Below, in pieces: positions 1 to 5,942 of a DNA stretch of 6,551 nucleotides. Made by a program: the position numbers and the translations under genes. This stretch comes from an uncultured Bacilli bacterium (GTDB taxonomy: Bacteria > Bacillota_I > Bacilli_A > RF39 > UBA660): NCBI GenBank assembly GCA_947853365.1, contig CANTWQ010000112.1, positions 1 through 6,551 on the forward strand, in the 5' to 3' direction. The notes beneath the pieces were generated by a model, which was given only the letters and a program-made list of their open reading frames with translations, searched no databases and was not told the origin of the DNA. How positions within the stretch are numbered: position 1 is the first letter of the stretch; every line of letters starts with the position of its first letter.

Positions 1-741
1 ATGCAAGCTGCCGATTTTCATCATTTATATAAAGCTAAAAATTGTACTTTACAATGTGCCGGTAGTGATCAATGGGGAAATATTACCGCGGGTATTGATT
101 TAATCCGTAAAAAAGAAGGCGTCGAAGTGTATGGATTTACGATGCCCCTTGTAACAACCAAAGACGGAAAGAAATTTGGTAAAAGTGAAGGGAATGCGTT
201 ATGGCTCGATGAGAAAAAAACTTCTAGTTATGAAATGTATCAGTATTTGATCAATACCGAAGATGAAAAAATACTAGATTATTTAAAAGTATTTACATTC
301 TTATCGAAAGAGGAAATTGAGCAGATTTATCAAGAACATTTGCAACATCCAGAATTACGTCTTGCCCAAAAGACGCTTGCCAAAAGCATTATTACCTTTT
401 TACACGGGGAAAAAGCGTATGAAAAAGCCGTTCGCATGAGTGAAATTTTGTTCTCTGGAGAAGTTTCACAACTTTCGGCCAAAGAAGTTGAAACATTATT
501 TCGTGGAGTTCCTCAAATAACTATCACTGAAGATCAAAATATCGTCGATTTGTTGGTTGGTAGCAAAATTTGTAGTAGCAAAAGAGAAGCACGTGAATTT
601 ATTACAAGTGGTACAATTATGGTAAATGGCGAAAAAATGATGGATCCTTCGTTTGTTGTTTCTAAAGATCATGCAATTGAACAGAAAGTGACAGTCATTC
701 GTCGTGGCAAAAAGAAATATTTTTTGCTACTTCATGAATAG
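1..741 (+). CDS. tyrS: Tyrosyl-tRNA synthetase, C-terminal part (5' end outside window)
   Basis: This enzyme attaches tyrosine to tRNA-Tyr in the cytoplasm using ATP. The window opens inside the gene: the first codon is an internal Met. Residues Q2 and D5 of the visible part (MQAAD) correspond to Gln173 and Asp176 of the Bacillus stearothermophilus enzyme, which contact tyrosine, and D23 in GSDQWGN (21-27) corresponds to Asp194. About 171 residues are therefore missing, and 246 plus 171 gives the normal length near 420. The class I KMSKS-type loop is KFGKS at 58-62. A linker and an anticodon-binding helical region follow, then a C-terminal S4-like RNA-binding domain at about 175-245 (SSKREAREFITSGTIMVNG and downstream). 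The stop TAG lies 12 bases before the next gene, so the two probably share a transcript. Any T-box leader would be outside the window. The identification is very secure. Confidence 0.97.
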   Translation: MQAADFHHLYKAKNCTLQCAGSDQWGNITAGIDLIRKKEGVEVYGFTMPLVTTKDGKKFGKSEGNALWLDEKKTSSYEMYQYLINTEDEKILDYLKVFTFLSKEEIEQIYQEHLQHPELRLAQKTLAKSIITFLHGEKAYEKAVRMSEILFSGEVSQLSAKEVETLFRGVPQITITEDQNIVDLLVGSKICSSKREAREFITSGTIMVNGEKMMDPSFVVSKDHAIEQKVTVIRRGKKKYFLLLHE

Positions 742-753
742 GAGTTGATTATC

Positions 754-2088
754 ATGGCAAAGACGGAAAAAAAAGAAACAGTGAAAATGGAACAATTACC
801 AAAGGCATTAAAAGTGGTAGCTATCGTATGTGGTGTGATTATCGTTTTAGAATTTCTTATTATGGGAATCCAATATTTGATTCGCGAAAATAATACCGTT
901 TATTCTGATGCATATCAGACAATTGATATGAATGAAGAATATATGGTTGCGGTTGGAGGAAGTGATTTTAAACATAGTCAAAATTATGATTATACCGGCG
1001 GTGTCGAGCGAGCTAAAGTTGGTATTTACGATCACGAAGGCAGCATGATTCGTGAATTGCGTTATGAAGAAGGATATGATTCTACTTTTTATTCGGTAAA
1101 ATTGGTGGAGGATGGATTTATTGCTGTCGGAGGCTGTGCTTTTACAGAATATCAAAGAGATAACAATATTCGTACTGGCATTGTTGTAAAATATGATTTT
1201 GATGGCAATATTGTATGGCAACAAAAATATGATGTATTATCTGATACGGAATTTTTTGAAATTGTCTTGTTGGATGATGGCTTTGTTGTGGTTGGGCAAA
1301 GTATTTATGAAAATTTAGAGTTAGGAAACCATACGACAGGTGGAGGCATTATTGTAAAATACGATTATGATGGCAATGTCATTTGGTTTAATAACTATGG
1401 CGGAAATAAATCGGGTAGATTTAATGATGTTGCTGTTACTGATACGGGAATTGTCACTGTTGGAAAAGATTCTAAGGATACCGGTACCATTGTATTTTTT
1501 AATTTTAACGGTGAACGGGAATGGGTTCGTAACTATAGTTATACGGATAGTGAAGGTTTTCAAGGCGTTGCTGTTTTCAACCATCAAATCTATGCGGTTG
1601 GATCTAGTAAAGTATGGACAGATACCGGTGATAGTGAATTAGATGATCAACGGGCAACAACAAATACACAAGGTTTGATTGCTTGTTACGATACCACAGG
1701 AAAAATGTTATTTGAGAAAAATTATGGTGGAAGTAACTATGAACGGTTTGAAGATGTGATTGTAGACGGAGAAAATCTTTATTTGGTAGGACATACTACT
1801 TCTCATGACTTAGAAATTGAAACTTTCAAAGAAGATGCTGATATTATGACGGGATGGTTGGTGAAGACAGATTTGAATGGAGAAATGTTAAAACAATTGA
1901 TTTTTGGTGGTACCAAAGATGATAATTTATTGTCTATCAAAAAGAATGGTGATCATTTTATTGTTGTTGGCTTTTCGAAATCAAATAACGGAGATTTAAA
2001 AGGCATTGGTATGAATGGAAAAGACTTTATGCCAGTATTGTTCCATATGAATTCCGAGTTAGAAATTGCCAATATTAGTAAAAAATAA
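754..2088 (+). CDS. Membrane-anchored protein with seven propeller-like repeats, function unknown
   Basis: I do not recognise a named family. The start is ATG 754, placed 9 bases after GGAG (741-744); an in-frame TTG at 745 touches that GGAG and is unlikely. The 444-residue product has a short charged N-terminus, one hydrophobic helix at about residues 18-43, and a long polar remainder. There is no lipobox or signal-cleavage site, so it is probably anchored by its N-terminus with the repeats outside the cell. The repeats each begin with a hydrophobic strand ending in VG, at residues 64, 122, 177, 233, 279, 342 and 402 (for example FIAVGG, FVVVGQ, IYAVGS). In most repeats a strand then leads into a turn such as KYDFDGNIVW or KYDYDGNVIW, and often a YGG or FGG. 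Seven units suggest a seven-bladed beta-propeller, probably used for binding. No catalytic residues are evident. The 12-base gap from tyrS implies co-transcription, though a shared function is not obvious. Confidence 0.9.
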   Translation: MAKTEKKETVKMEQLPKALKVVAIVCGVIIVLEFLIMGIQYLIRENNTVYSDAYQTIDMNEEYMVAVGGSDFKHSQNYDYTGGVERAKVGIYDHEGSMIRELRYEEGYDSTFYSVKLVEDGFIAVGGCAFTEYQRDNNIRTGIVVKYDFDGNIVWQQKYDVLSDTEFFEIVLLDDGFVVVGQSIYENLELGNHTTGGGIIVKYDYDGNVIWFNNYGGNKSGRFNDVAVTDTGIVTVGKDSKDTGTIVFFNFNGEREWVRNYSYTDSEGFQGVAVFNHQIYAVGSSKVWTDTGDSELDDQRATTNTQGLIACYDTTGKMLFEKNYGGSNYERFEDVIVDGENLYLVGHTTSHDLEIETFKEDADIMTGWLVKTDLNGEMLKQLIFGGTKDDNLLSIKKNGDHFIVVGFSKSNNGDLKGIGMNGKDFMPVLFHMNSELEIANISKK

Positions 2089-2102
2089 AAAAGTTAAAAT
2101 TT

Positions 2103-2160
2103 ACGAAAATTCATAAAATTGTTTAGCAAAAACGGGAATTTTCGTTATTTTCTTTTCCTC
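2103..2160 (+). terminator. Possible intrinsic terminator after the tyrS operon
   Basis: A perfect 10-bp inverted repeat, ACGAAAATTC (2103-2112) and GAATTTTCGT (2136-2145), is followed by a pyrimidine-rich tract rich in T (2146-2160). It lies 14 bases after the stop of the propeller gene. The loop of 23 bases is long and the stem is AT-rich, so terminator strength is uncertain. A shorter alternative stem (AACG and CGTT around 2131-2146) is also possible. Confidence 0.45.
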
Positions 2161-2188
2161 TTTATAGTAGCCAGGGAAAGGAGAGAAA

Positions 2189-2543
2189 ATCACAAAAACA
2201 GAAATCATTTATCCCGCTTCTTACGATGTGGTCTTTAAAGCCTTACTTACCAGTTGTTGTCGATATTTGATTTAATGTCGAGTATGAAAATAGTTGTTAT
2301 CACGAAAAAAGGAAAGTATGTGATCTGTTGGTTGACTTTCAAAATGATAGTATTATTTTGAAAATGAATCGTACGTACTACATCTATGAGCAGAACATGT
2401 ATTATAAAGAGATCAGTCTTGAAGAAGGGCACGCTTTAGGAATTCGTGATACAGCCAAAAACTTGTTGAAGTCTGGTGTAGATACCACCATTCTAAGGCA
2501 TGCGACCGGATTAACTGTTCAACAATTAGCAAGTCTACGATAA
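2189..2543 (+). pseudogene. Decayed Rpn-family (PD-(D/E)XK nuclease) transposase-like gene
   Basis: Three pieces of an Rpn-type recombination-promoting nuclease can be read in order, but not as one frame. The N-terminal piece starts at 2189 after a good Shine-Dalgarno AAAGGAG (2177-2183), but the start codon reads ATC. It gives TEIIYPASYDVVFKALL and ends at TAA 2273-2275. A second piece, in another frame from about 2277, contains HEKRKVCDLLVDFQN and KMNRTYY; family members usually have an acidic residue where the Lys at 2361-2363 stands (IEMN-like). The C-terminal piece, RDTAKNLLKSG through HATGLTVQQLASLR, matches the typical tail helices and ends at TAA 2541-2543. The remnant has about 115 codons, against nearly 300 as I recall for intact members, so most of the middle is deleted. 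A separate 71-residue gene from TTG 2328 is possible, but no ribosome binding site supports it. Family assignment is from remembered motifs. Confidence 0.7.
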
Positions 2544-2556
2544 TCGTGAAGACCAC

Positions 2557-2588
2557 AAAAAAAGGAAAGACCAAATATCTTTCCTTTT
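2557..2588. terminator. Terminator between rpsD and the Rpn remnant, mainly serving rpsD
   Basis: An 11-bp perfect stem, AAAAGGAAAGA (2560-2570) and TCTTTCCTTTT (2578-2588), encloses a 7-base loop. Read on the - strand it is followed by further T residues (2559-2557) before GTGG, giving a proper U-tract for rpsD. Read on the + strand the tail is weaker (TTTTATTTG), but it could also stop transcripts arriving from tyrS. The stem overlaps the first two bases of the rpsD stop codon complement (2587-2589), so stop codon and terminator are fused. Confidence 0.85.
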
Positions 2589-3189
2589 ATTTGTTATAGA
2601 ATTCAACAATTAACGATTCATTGATATCAGCATTTAATTCATTACGTTCAGGTAATCTTACGTATTTTCCTTCTTTTTTGCTGTCATCAAAAGTTACAAA
2701 TTCTACACGTTTATTGGTTGCCTCTAAAGAAGCAAGCGCTGCTTTATGATCTTTTGATTGTTCTTTTAAAGCAATGGTAGATCCAACTTTTACTTGGAAA
2801 GATGGAATATCTACTTTTTTACCATCTACCGTAATATGTCCATGATTGACTAATTGTCTTGCAGCACGACGTGTTTTTGCAAATCCCATCCGGTATACAA
2901 GATTGTCTAAACGAGACTCTAATAGTCTTAAGAAGTTTTCACCTGTAACACCTTTCATCTTATTTGCTTTTTCAAACAAGTTACGGAATTGTCTTTCATT
3001 TAATCCATACATGAATTTTACTTTTTGTTTTTCTTTTAATTGAACACCATATTCAGATAATTTTCCTTTTCTATCTTGTCCATGTTGTCCAGGTCCATAA
3101 GGACGTCTTGCCAATTCCTTTCCTGTTTCTAATGTAGAAAAACCTACACGACGTGATTGTTTGTAACTAGGTCCAGTATATCTTGCCAT
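2587..3189 (-). CDS. rpsD: 30S ribosomal protein S4
   Basis: S4 is a primary 16S rRNA-binding protein that nucleates assembly of the 30S body. The 200-residue product has the usual Firmicute length. It begins [14 protein letters not shown] and shows the conserved [11 protein letters not shown] segment (29-38) and the S4 RNA-binding domain at about 91-155 ([18 protein letters not shown], then [15 protein letters not shown]). It contains no cysteine at all, so it is the zinc-free form. The start is ATG at 3189-3187, eight bases after AAAGGAG (3204-3198). An in-frame TTG at 3207 would place the ribosome site inside the gene, and MARYTGP is the standard N-terminus. The gene is transcribed alone, convergent with the tyrS operon and divergent from ezrA. 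Its leader suggests autoregulation by S4. Confidence 0.98.
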   Translation of the reverse strand: MARYTGPSYKQSRRVGFSTLETGKELARRPYGPGQHGQDRKGKLSEYGVQLKEKQKVKFMYGLNERQFRNLFEKANKMKGVTGENFLRLLESRLDNLVYRMGFAKTRRAARQLVNHGHITVDGKKVDIPSFQVKVGSTIALKEQSKDHKAALASLEATNKRVEFVTFDDSKKEGKYVRLPERNELNADINESLIVEFYNK

Positions 3190-3202
3190 AATTACATCTC
3201 CT

Positions 3203-3228
3203 TTCAATGTTTTTGCAATTACATTGAA
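3203..3228 (-). promoter_or_regulatory. Hairpin abutting the rpsD Shine-Dalgarno site
   Basis: In the rpsD mRNA, TTCAATGT (3228-3221) and ACATTGAA (3210-3203) form a perfect 8-bp stem with a 10-base loop. The 3' arm ends inside the Shine-Dalgarno AAAGGAG (3204-3198), covering its first two A residues. If formed, it would sit directly against the ribosome binding site and could lower or gate translation. The stem is AT-rich, so its stability alone is modest. The function is inferred. Confidence 0.5.
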
Positions 3229-3352
3229 CTATTTTCTTGGAATTTAGGGAGTTATTTTTGAAAGATTTCGCGCCTTGCCAGCATACAAGGTTACTTTCTA
3301 CCGGAAATAACACTTTAAATTCTTTAAAATAGTGCTGTTCAACGAATATGCA
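3229..3352 (-). promoter_or_regulatory. rpsD 5' leader, probable S4-binding autoregulatory RNA
   Basis: The roughly 160-nt untranslated leader contains three nested helices, given in - strand order. P1 pairs GTTATTT (3311-3305) with AAATAAC (3257-3251). P2 pairs GAAAG (3298-3294) with CTTTC (3264-3260). P3 pairs CCTTG (3290-3286) with CAAGG (3277-3273) around the loop TATGCTGG. The sequence GGCAAGGCGCGAAAT lies around the 3' side of P3. In Bacillus subtilis, S4 represses rpsD by binding a structured leader, and the position, size and nested stem here fit that system. I matched it by layout, not by a covariance model, so family membership is likely but unproven. Expected effect: excess S4 binds the leader and represses rpsD expression. 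Confidence 0.65.
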
Positions 3353-3358
3353 ATAATG

Positions 3359-3387
3359 ATTATAGGGGAAAAAACACGAATAGTCAA
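3359..3387 (-). promoter_or_regulatory. Sigma-A-type promoter of rpsD
   Basis: On the - strand, TTGACT (3387-3382) and TATAAT (3364-3359) are separated by 17 bases, a near-perfect housekeeping promoter. The start of transcription should fall near 3352, giving a leader of about 160 nt before the rpsD start at 3189. Confidence 0.85.
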
Positions 3388-3631
3388 GAAAAATGTTATG
3401 AGATTAGTGCTGAAACTAATATAAAATAGCTCCACAAGAAGGCAATGAAAATGAGAAGATGGAATGAAGAGTGAATGGACATGATAAATACAAGAAAGTT
3501 GAAAATTTGGTGGATCTTACCCAAAATATGTGAAAGATGAACTTTAGTTTAAAATTTTACGGGAATTTATTTGTGTCAAACAGCCACATTGGCACTGTGC
3601 CTTATGACATTTTTTGACAAAACGGTGAAAT
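3388..3631. other. Intergenic stretch without a recognisable gene
   Basis: Both strands are broken by frequent stops, and no open stretch here has a ribosome binding site or a protein pattern I recognise. Small symmetrical sequences are present: ATTAGT and ACTAAT (3403-3420), the odd palindrome GGCACTGTGCC (3591-3601), and TGTCAAA and TTTGACA (3574-3580 and 3613-3619) flanking it. A lone TTGACA at 3614-3619 lacks a convincing -10 at the proper distance. I see nothing more that can be supported. Confidence 0.5.
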
Positions 3632-3843
3632 GAAAAGTTAAATGCAACACTTTGAAAAGAGCAAAGAAAGTTAGCATTTACGCAAGATTAAGTGCAACAA
3701 AAAATGCACTTTTTTGTGTGGAAAAATCGAAAAAAGTGTTGCAGTTACTATTTCAGAGTATAGCAATGCTAGCCTTCGCCAAAATCGTTGCAAGACTAAA
3801 TGGAACACATCTATTTGCTGTTCCTGCAAAACTAAATGATACA
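3632..3843. repeat. Four degenerate 18-bp direct repeats plus one inverted relative
   Basis: The repeats lie at 3632-3649, 3682-3699, 3790-3807 and 3826-3843, with approximate consensus GCAAAACTAAATGCAACA. The inverted relative at 3733-3743 (AAAGTGTTGCA) is the exact reverse complement of TGCAACACTTT at 3643-3653. The second repeat also forms a small hairpin, AAGTGCA (3690-3696) with TGCACTT (3705-3711), that runs into a T stretch. The start-to-start spacings of 50, 108 and 36 bases are irregular, so this is neither a CRISPR array nor a tandem satellite. The motif TAAATGCAACACTTT recalls terminal repeats of IS30-like insertion sequences as I remember them. The likeliest reading is debris of insertion element ends, with no transposase left. 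A TTG-initiated open frame across it (3652-3861) is probably a by-product. Confidence 0.55.
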
Positions 3844-3898
3844 TTGCCCACATTATTTTAATTCTTTATTCGCCTAGGATTCATTTAGAATTACAATT

Positions 3899-4024
3899 TT
3901 AATTTGTTTCTTTATTATGAAATAACTGATCATTTAACAATACTTCTTGATTATCTACACGGTAGATGCCTAACTCTTTAAATATCTTTTCTCCAAATTT
4001 TTCTACGGTTTGTTCATTGAAAAA
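3899..4024 (-). pseudogene. 41-codon open fragment, possible remnant of a gene's 3' end
   Basis: Read on the - strand from just after an in-frame TAG (4027-4025), there are 41 sense codons to a TAA at 3901-3899. The product contains EKFGEKIFKELGIYRVDNQ and ends NDQLFHNKETN, a charged, protein-like composition unlike the surrounding non-coding sequence. No start codon with a ribosome binding site precedes it, and the upstream end runs into the 14-bp inverted repeat at 4016-4070. It may be the truncated C-terminus of a lost gene. I do not recognise the family, and chance cannot be excluded for such a short frame. Confidence 0.3.
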
Positions 4025-4070
4025 CTAAGAGAAAAACTCATATTTTTAGTGCTTCACTTAGTTTTTCAAT
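4016..4070. repeat. Perfect 14-bp inverted repeat upstream of ezrA
   Basis: ATTGAAAAACTAAG (4016-4029) is the exact reverse complement of CTTAGTTTTTCAAT (4057-4070), with 27 bases between. The CTAAG and CTTAG arms flanked by A5 and T5 resemble a bidirectional terminator core, which would insulate ezrA from upstream transcription. The loop is unusually long, so a miniature mobile element footprint is an alternative. It ends 31 bases before the putative ezrA -35. Confidence 0.6.
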
Positions 4071-4100
4071 TAACAATTTTGTAATATTTTGATTAGATAT

Positions 4101-4129
4101 GAGACATTTTGTTAGAAATCTGATACAAT
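4101..4129 (+). promoter_or_regulatory. Probable ezrA promoter
   Basis: GAGACA (4101-4106; four of six matches to TTGACA) and TACAAT (4124-4129) are 17 bases apart. A TG at 4121-4122 one base before the -10 makes it an extended -10 promoter. Transcription would begin near 4136, giving a short leader of about 20 nt before the ezrA start. Confidence 0.65.
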
Positions 4130-4156
4130 AGTAATAGATGATCCGAGGGGTGAAAT

Positions 4157-5881
4157 ATGAAGTCAGGAACTCTTTTAGTTGTGATTACAGTGATACTTGT
4201 GGTTTTGGTTGCTATTGTGGTAGCAATTGTACTTTTCAAACGTAATAAAAGTAAGAAGATAGCTGAAGAAGTTTCTTTTTTGGATCGGGAAAAGAATTTG
4301 ATTGCGAGTACTCCTGTGTTGGATGAATTATCTAAAGTAGAAACGATTGTGAAAAACGATAAAATGGAAGAAAAGTATAAACGTTGGCAACATCGTTTTG
4401 AGATGATTAAGGATGATCAAATTACCAAAATTAACGATATGTTGATTGAACTTGATTTATCTGTGACAACAAAAAATTATAAAGAATATCGCGTGAAAGT
4501 TGCACAGACGGAATTAGAGATTTATAAAGCAAAAACGGCGGTGGATCACTTGATGTCTGACATTAAGGAAATTACTGTGAGTGAAGAAAAGTATCGGGCC
4601 ATTATTATTAAATTAAAAGCCAAGTATCGTGAACTTTCCAATCATTTTCAAACACATAAAAAAGATTATGAGGAAGTCCAAGCGGCGATTGATTTACAGT
4701 TTGAAAATATTGAAAAACGCTTTTTAGAATTTGAAAAAGCTATGGAAAACAATGAATATACGGAAGTGGTTCATATTGTAAAAGCACTAGATAATATGAT
4801 TGATCATATGACTATTGTTATTCAAGAAGTTCCGGATTTGATCCTTTTATCTAGTCAACTAATTCCTAAAAAATTGGATGAAATTGAACGTATCTATGCG
4901 GATATGATCGATCATGGGTATCCTCTGAACTATTTAAAAATTCCATATAATGTAGAAGAATCTAGAAAGAATGTTACGGGGATTATCGATCGTATTAAAG
5001 TGTTAAATCTCGAGGGATGCATGTTTGAACTAAAGACGATTCTTGGTTATTTGGATTCTACGTTCGAGGATTTTGAAAAAGAAAAGGTGGGACGGCGCGT
5101 TTATGAAAACAATGCCGCGGATTTTGAAACAAAATTAAAAAAAGTAAATCATTTGGTTGGCGATATCTATAAACAAATGGATGATATTAAAAAAATGTAT
5201 GATTTAACGGATGATGATATTCAAGGTATTAACGATGTTCGGAGTCGGTTGCTTGCAATTAACACCAATTATAAAGAAATGACGGAAAAATTAAATCGTA
5301 AAGAAGTTCCATATTCAAAAACGGCTCAGGAATTAGAGACAGTTACGAATTTATTACAGCAATTAGAGGAAGATTTGGATATTTCATTGAAATCTTTGGG
5401 GAGTATGTATGATGATGAACTTCGTGCAAGAGAGCAGCTGGATGAAATCCAAGTGGTATTAAAGCAATGCAAGATACGTATTCGTAGTTATAAGTTACCG
5501 ATTATTATGAATGAATATTTCGTAGAACTTTCGGAAGCAAATGAAGCCATTTTAGAAATTATTAAAGAGTTGGAAAAGAAACCGATTGAAATTAAAGTGT
5601 TAAATACGCGAGTGGATACGGCACGGGATTTGGTTTTAAAATTGTTTCACACGACCAACGAAATGATTCGAACGGCCCAACTTGCGGAAATGGCAATTGT
5701 GTATGGCAATCGTTATCGAAGTTCTTATGTTGAAATCCATAATGGTTTAAGTCAAGCAGAAGTTTTGTTTTATAAAGGCAATTATAAAAATTCGTTAGAA
5801 ATGAGTCTTCATGTATTGTCTTTTGTGGAACCAGATGTGGAAAATCGTTTCATGGAAGTGGCACGAAGTAGAGAAGTGTAG
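4157..5881 (+). CDS. ezrA: Septation ring formation regulator EzrA
   Basis: EzrA is a membrane-anchored, spectrin-like protein of Firmicutes that binds FtsZ, prevents extra Z-rings near the poles and works at the division septum. The 574-residue product is close to the Bacillus subtilis length (about 560). It has a single N-terminal membrane helix at about 5-27 followed by basic residues KRNKSKK (28-34), which suggests the rest is cytoplasmic. Long charged helices of coiled-coil type fill about 60-500. Family-typical segments include KEVPYSKTAQELE (382-394), SYKLPIIMNEYF (444-455) and the conserved C-terminal patch YGNRYRS (516-522). The QNR patch linked to septal localisation appears to have Val515 where other members, as I recall, carry Gln. 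The ATG follows a GAGGGGTG ribosome binding site (4145-4152). A nifS-like gene follows on the same strand, as it does in relatives. The assignment is secure. Confidence 0.95.
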   Translation: MKSGTLLVVITVILVVLVAIVVAIVLFKRNKSKKIAEEVSFLDREKNLIASTPVLDELSKVETIVKNDKMEEKYKRWQHRFEMIKDDQITKINDMLIELDLSVTTKNYKEYRVKVAQTELEIYKAKTAVDHLMSDIKEITVSEEKYRAIIIKLKAKYRELSNHFQTHKKDYEEVQAAIDLQFENIEKRFLEFEKAMENNEYTEVVHIVKALDNMIDHMTIVIQEVPDLILLSSQLIPKKLDEIERIYADMIDHGYPLNYLKIPYNVEESRKNVTGIIDRIKVLNLEGCMFELKTILGYLDSTFEDFEKEKVGRRVYENNAADFETKLKKVNHLVGDIYKQMDDIKKMYDLTDDDIQGINDVRSRLLAINTNYKEMTEKLNRKEVPYSKTAQELETVTNLLQQLEEDLDISLKSLGSMYDDELRAREQLDEIQVVLKQCKIRIRSYKLPIIMNEYFVELSEANEAILEIIKELEKKPIEIKVLNTRVDTARDLVLKLFHTTNEMIRTAQLAEMAIVYGNRYRSSYVEIHNGLSQAEVLFYKGNYKNSLEMSLHVLSFVEPDVENRFMEVARSREV

Positions 5882-5900
5882 AAATACATTTCTTTTTTTT
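5880..5900 (+). terminator. Weak hairpin with T-tract after ezrA
   Basis: AGAAA (5880-5884) and TTTCT (5889-5893) can pair around TACA, and eight T residues occupy 5893-5900. The stem holds only one G-C pair, so it would terminate poorly at best and may let transcription continue into the next gene. It overlaps the ezrA stop codon. A TATGAT at 5907-5912 just beyond could be a -10 element, but no good -35 is present. Confidence 0.3.
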
Positions 5901-5942
5901 CTATGATATGATAAAATAAGTCGTGGAATTGGAAGTGAGATT

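Noticed and set aside
847..1642. Open frames of 88-125 codons on both strands inside the propeller gene (847-1224 -, 1321-1587 -, 1367-1642 +)
   Set aside because: They are shadows of the repeat-rich gene. The two - strand frames even share similar peptides because they mirror two propeller repeats, and none has a ribosome binding site.
2328..2543. Separate small gene of 71 codons starting at TTG 2328
   Set aside because: No Shine-Dalgarno site precedes it. Similarity to Rpn proteins extends upstream in the same frame, and the N-terminal piece lies just before it in another frame, so a pseudogene explains it better.
2846..3043. 65-codon + strand frame inside rpsD
   Set aside because: It is antisense to well-conserved S4 codons and has no supporting signals.
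3614..3642. Promoter starting from TTGACA at 3614
   Set aside because: The sequence 17 bases downstream (GTTAAA) matches only three of six -10 positions, and there is no gene for it to serve.
3632..3843. CRISPR-like array
   Set aside because: Repeats are short and degenerate, start-to-start spacing varies from 36 to 108 bases, one relative is inverted, and there are no cas genes.
3652..3861. 69-codon frame beginning at TTG 3652
   Set aside because: It has no ribosome site, and its apparent peptide repeats simply follow the 18-bp DNA repeats. It is more likely a by-product of the repeat region than a gene.
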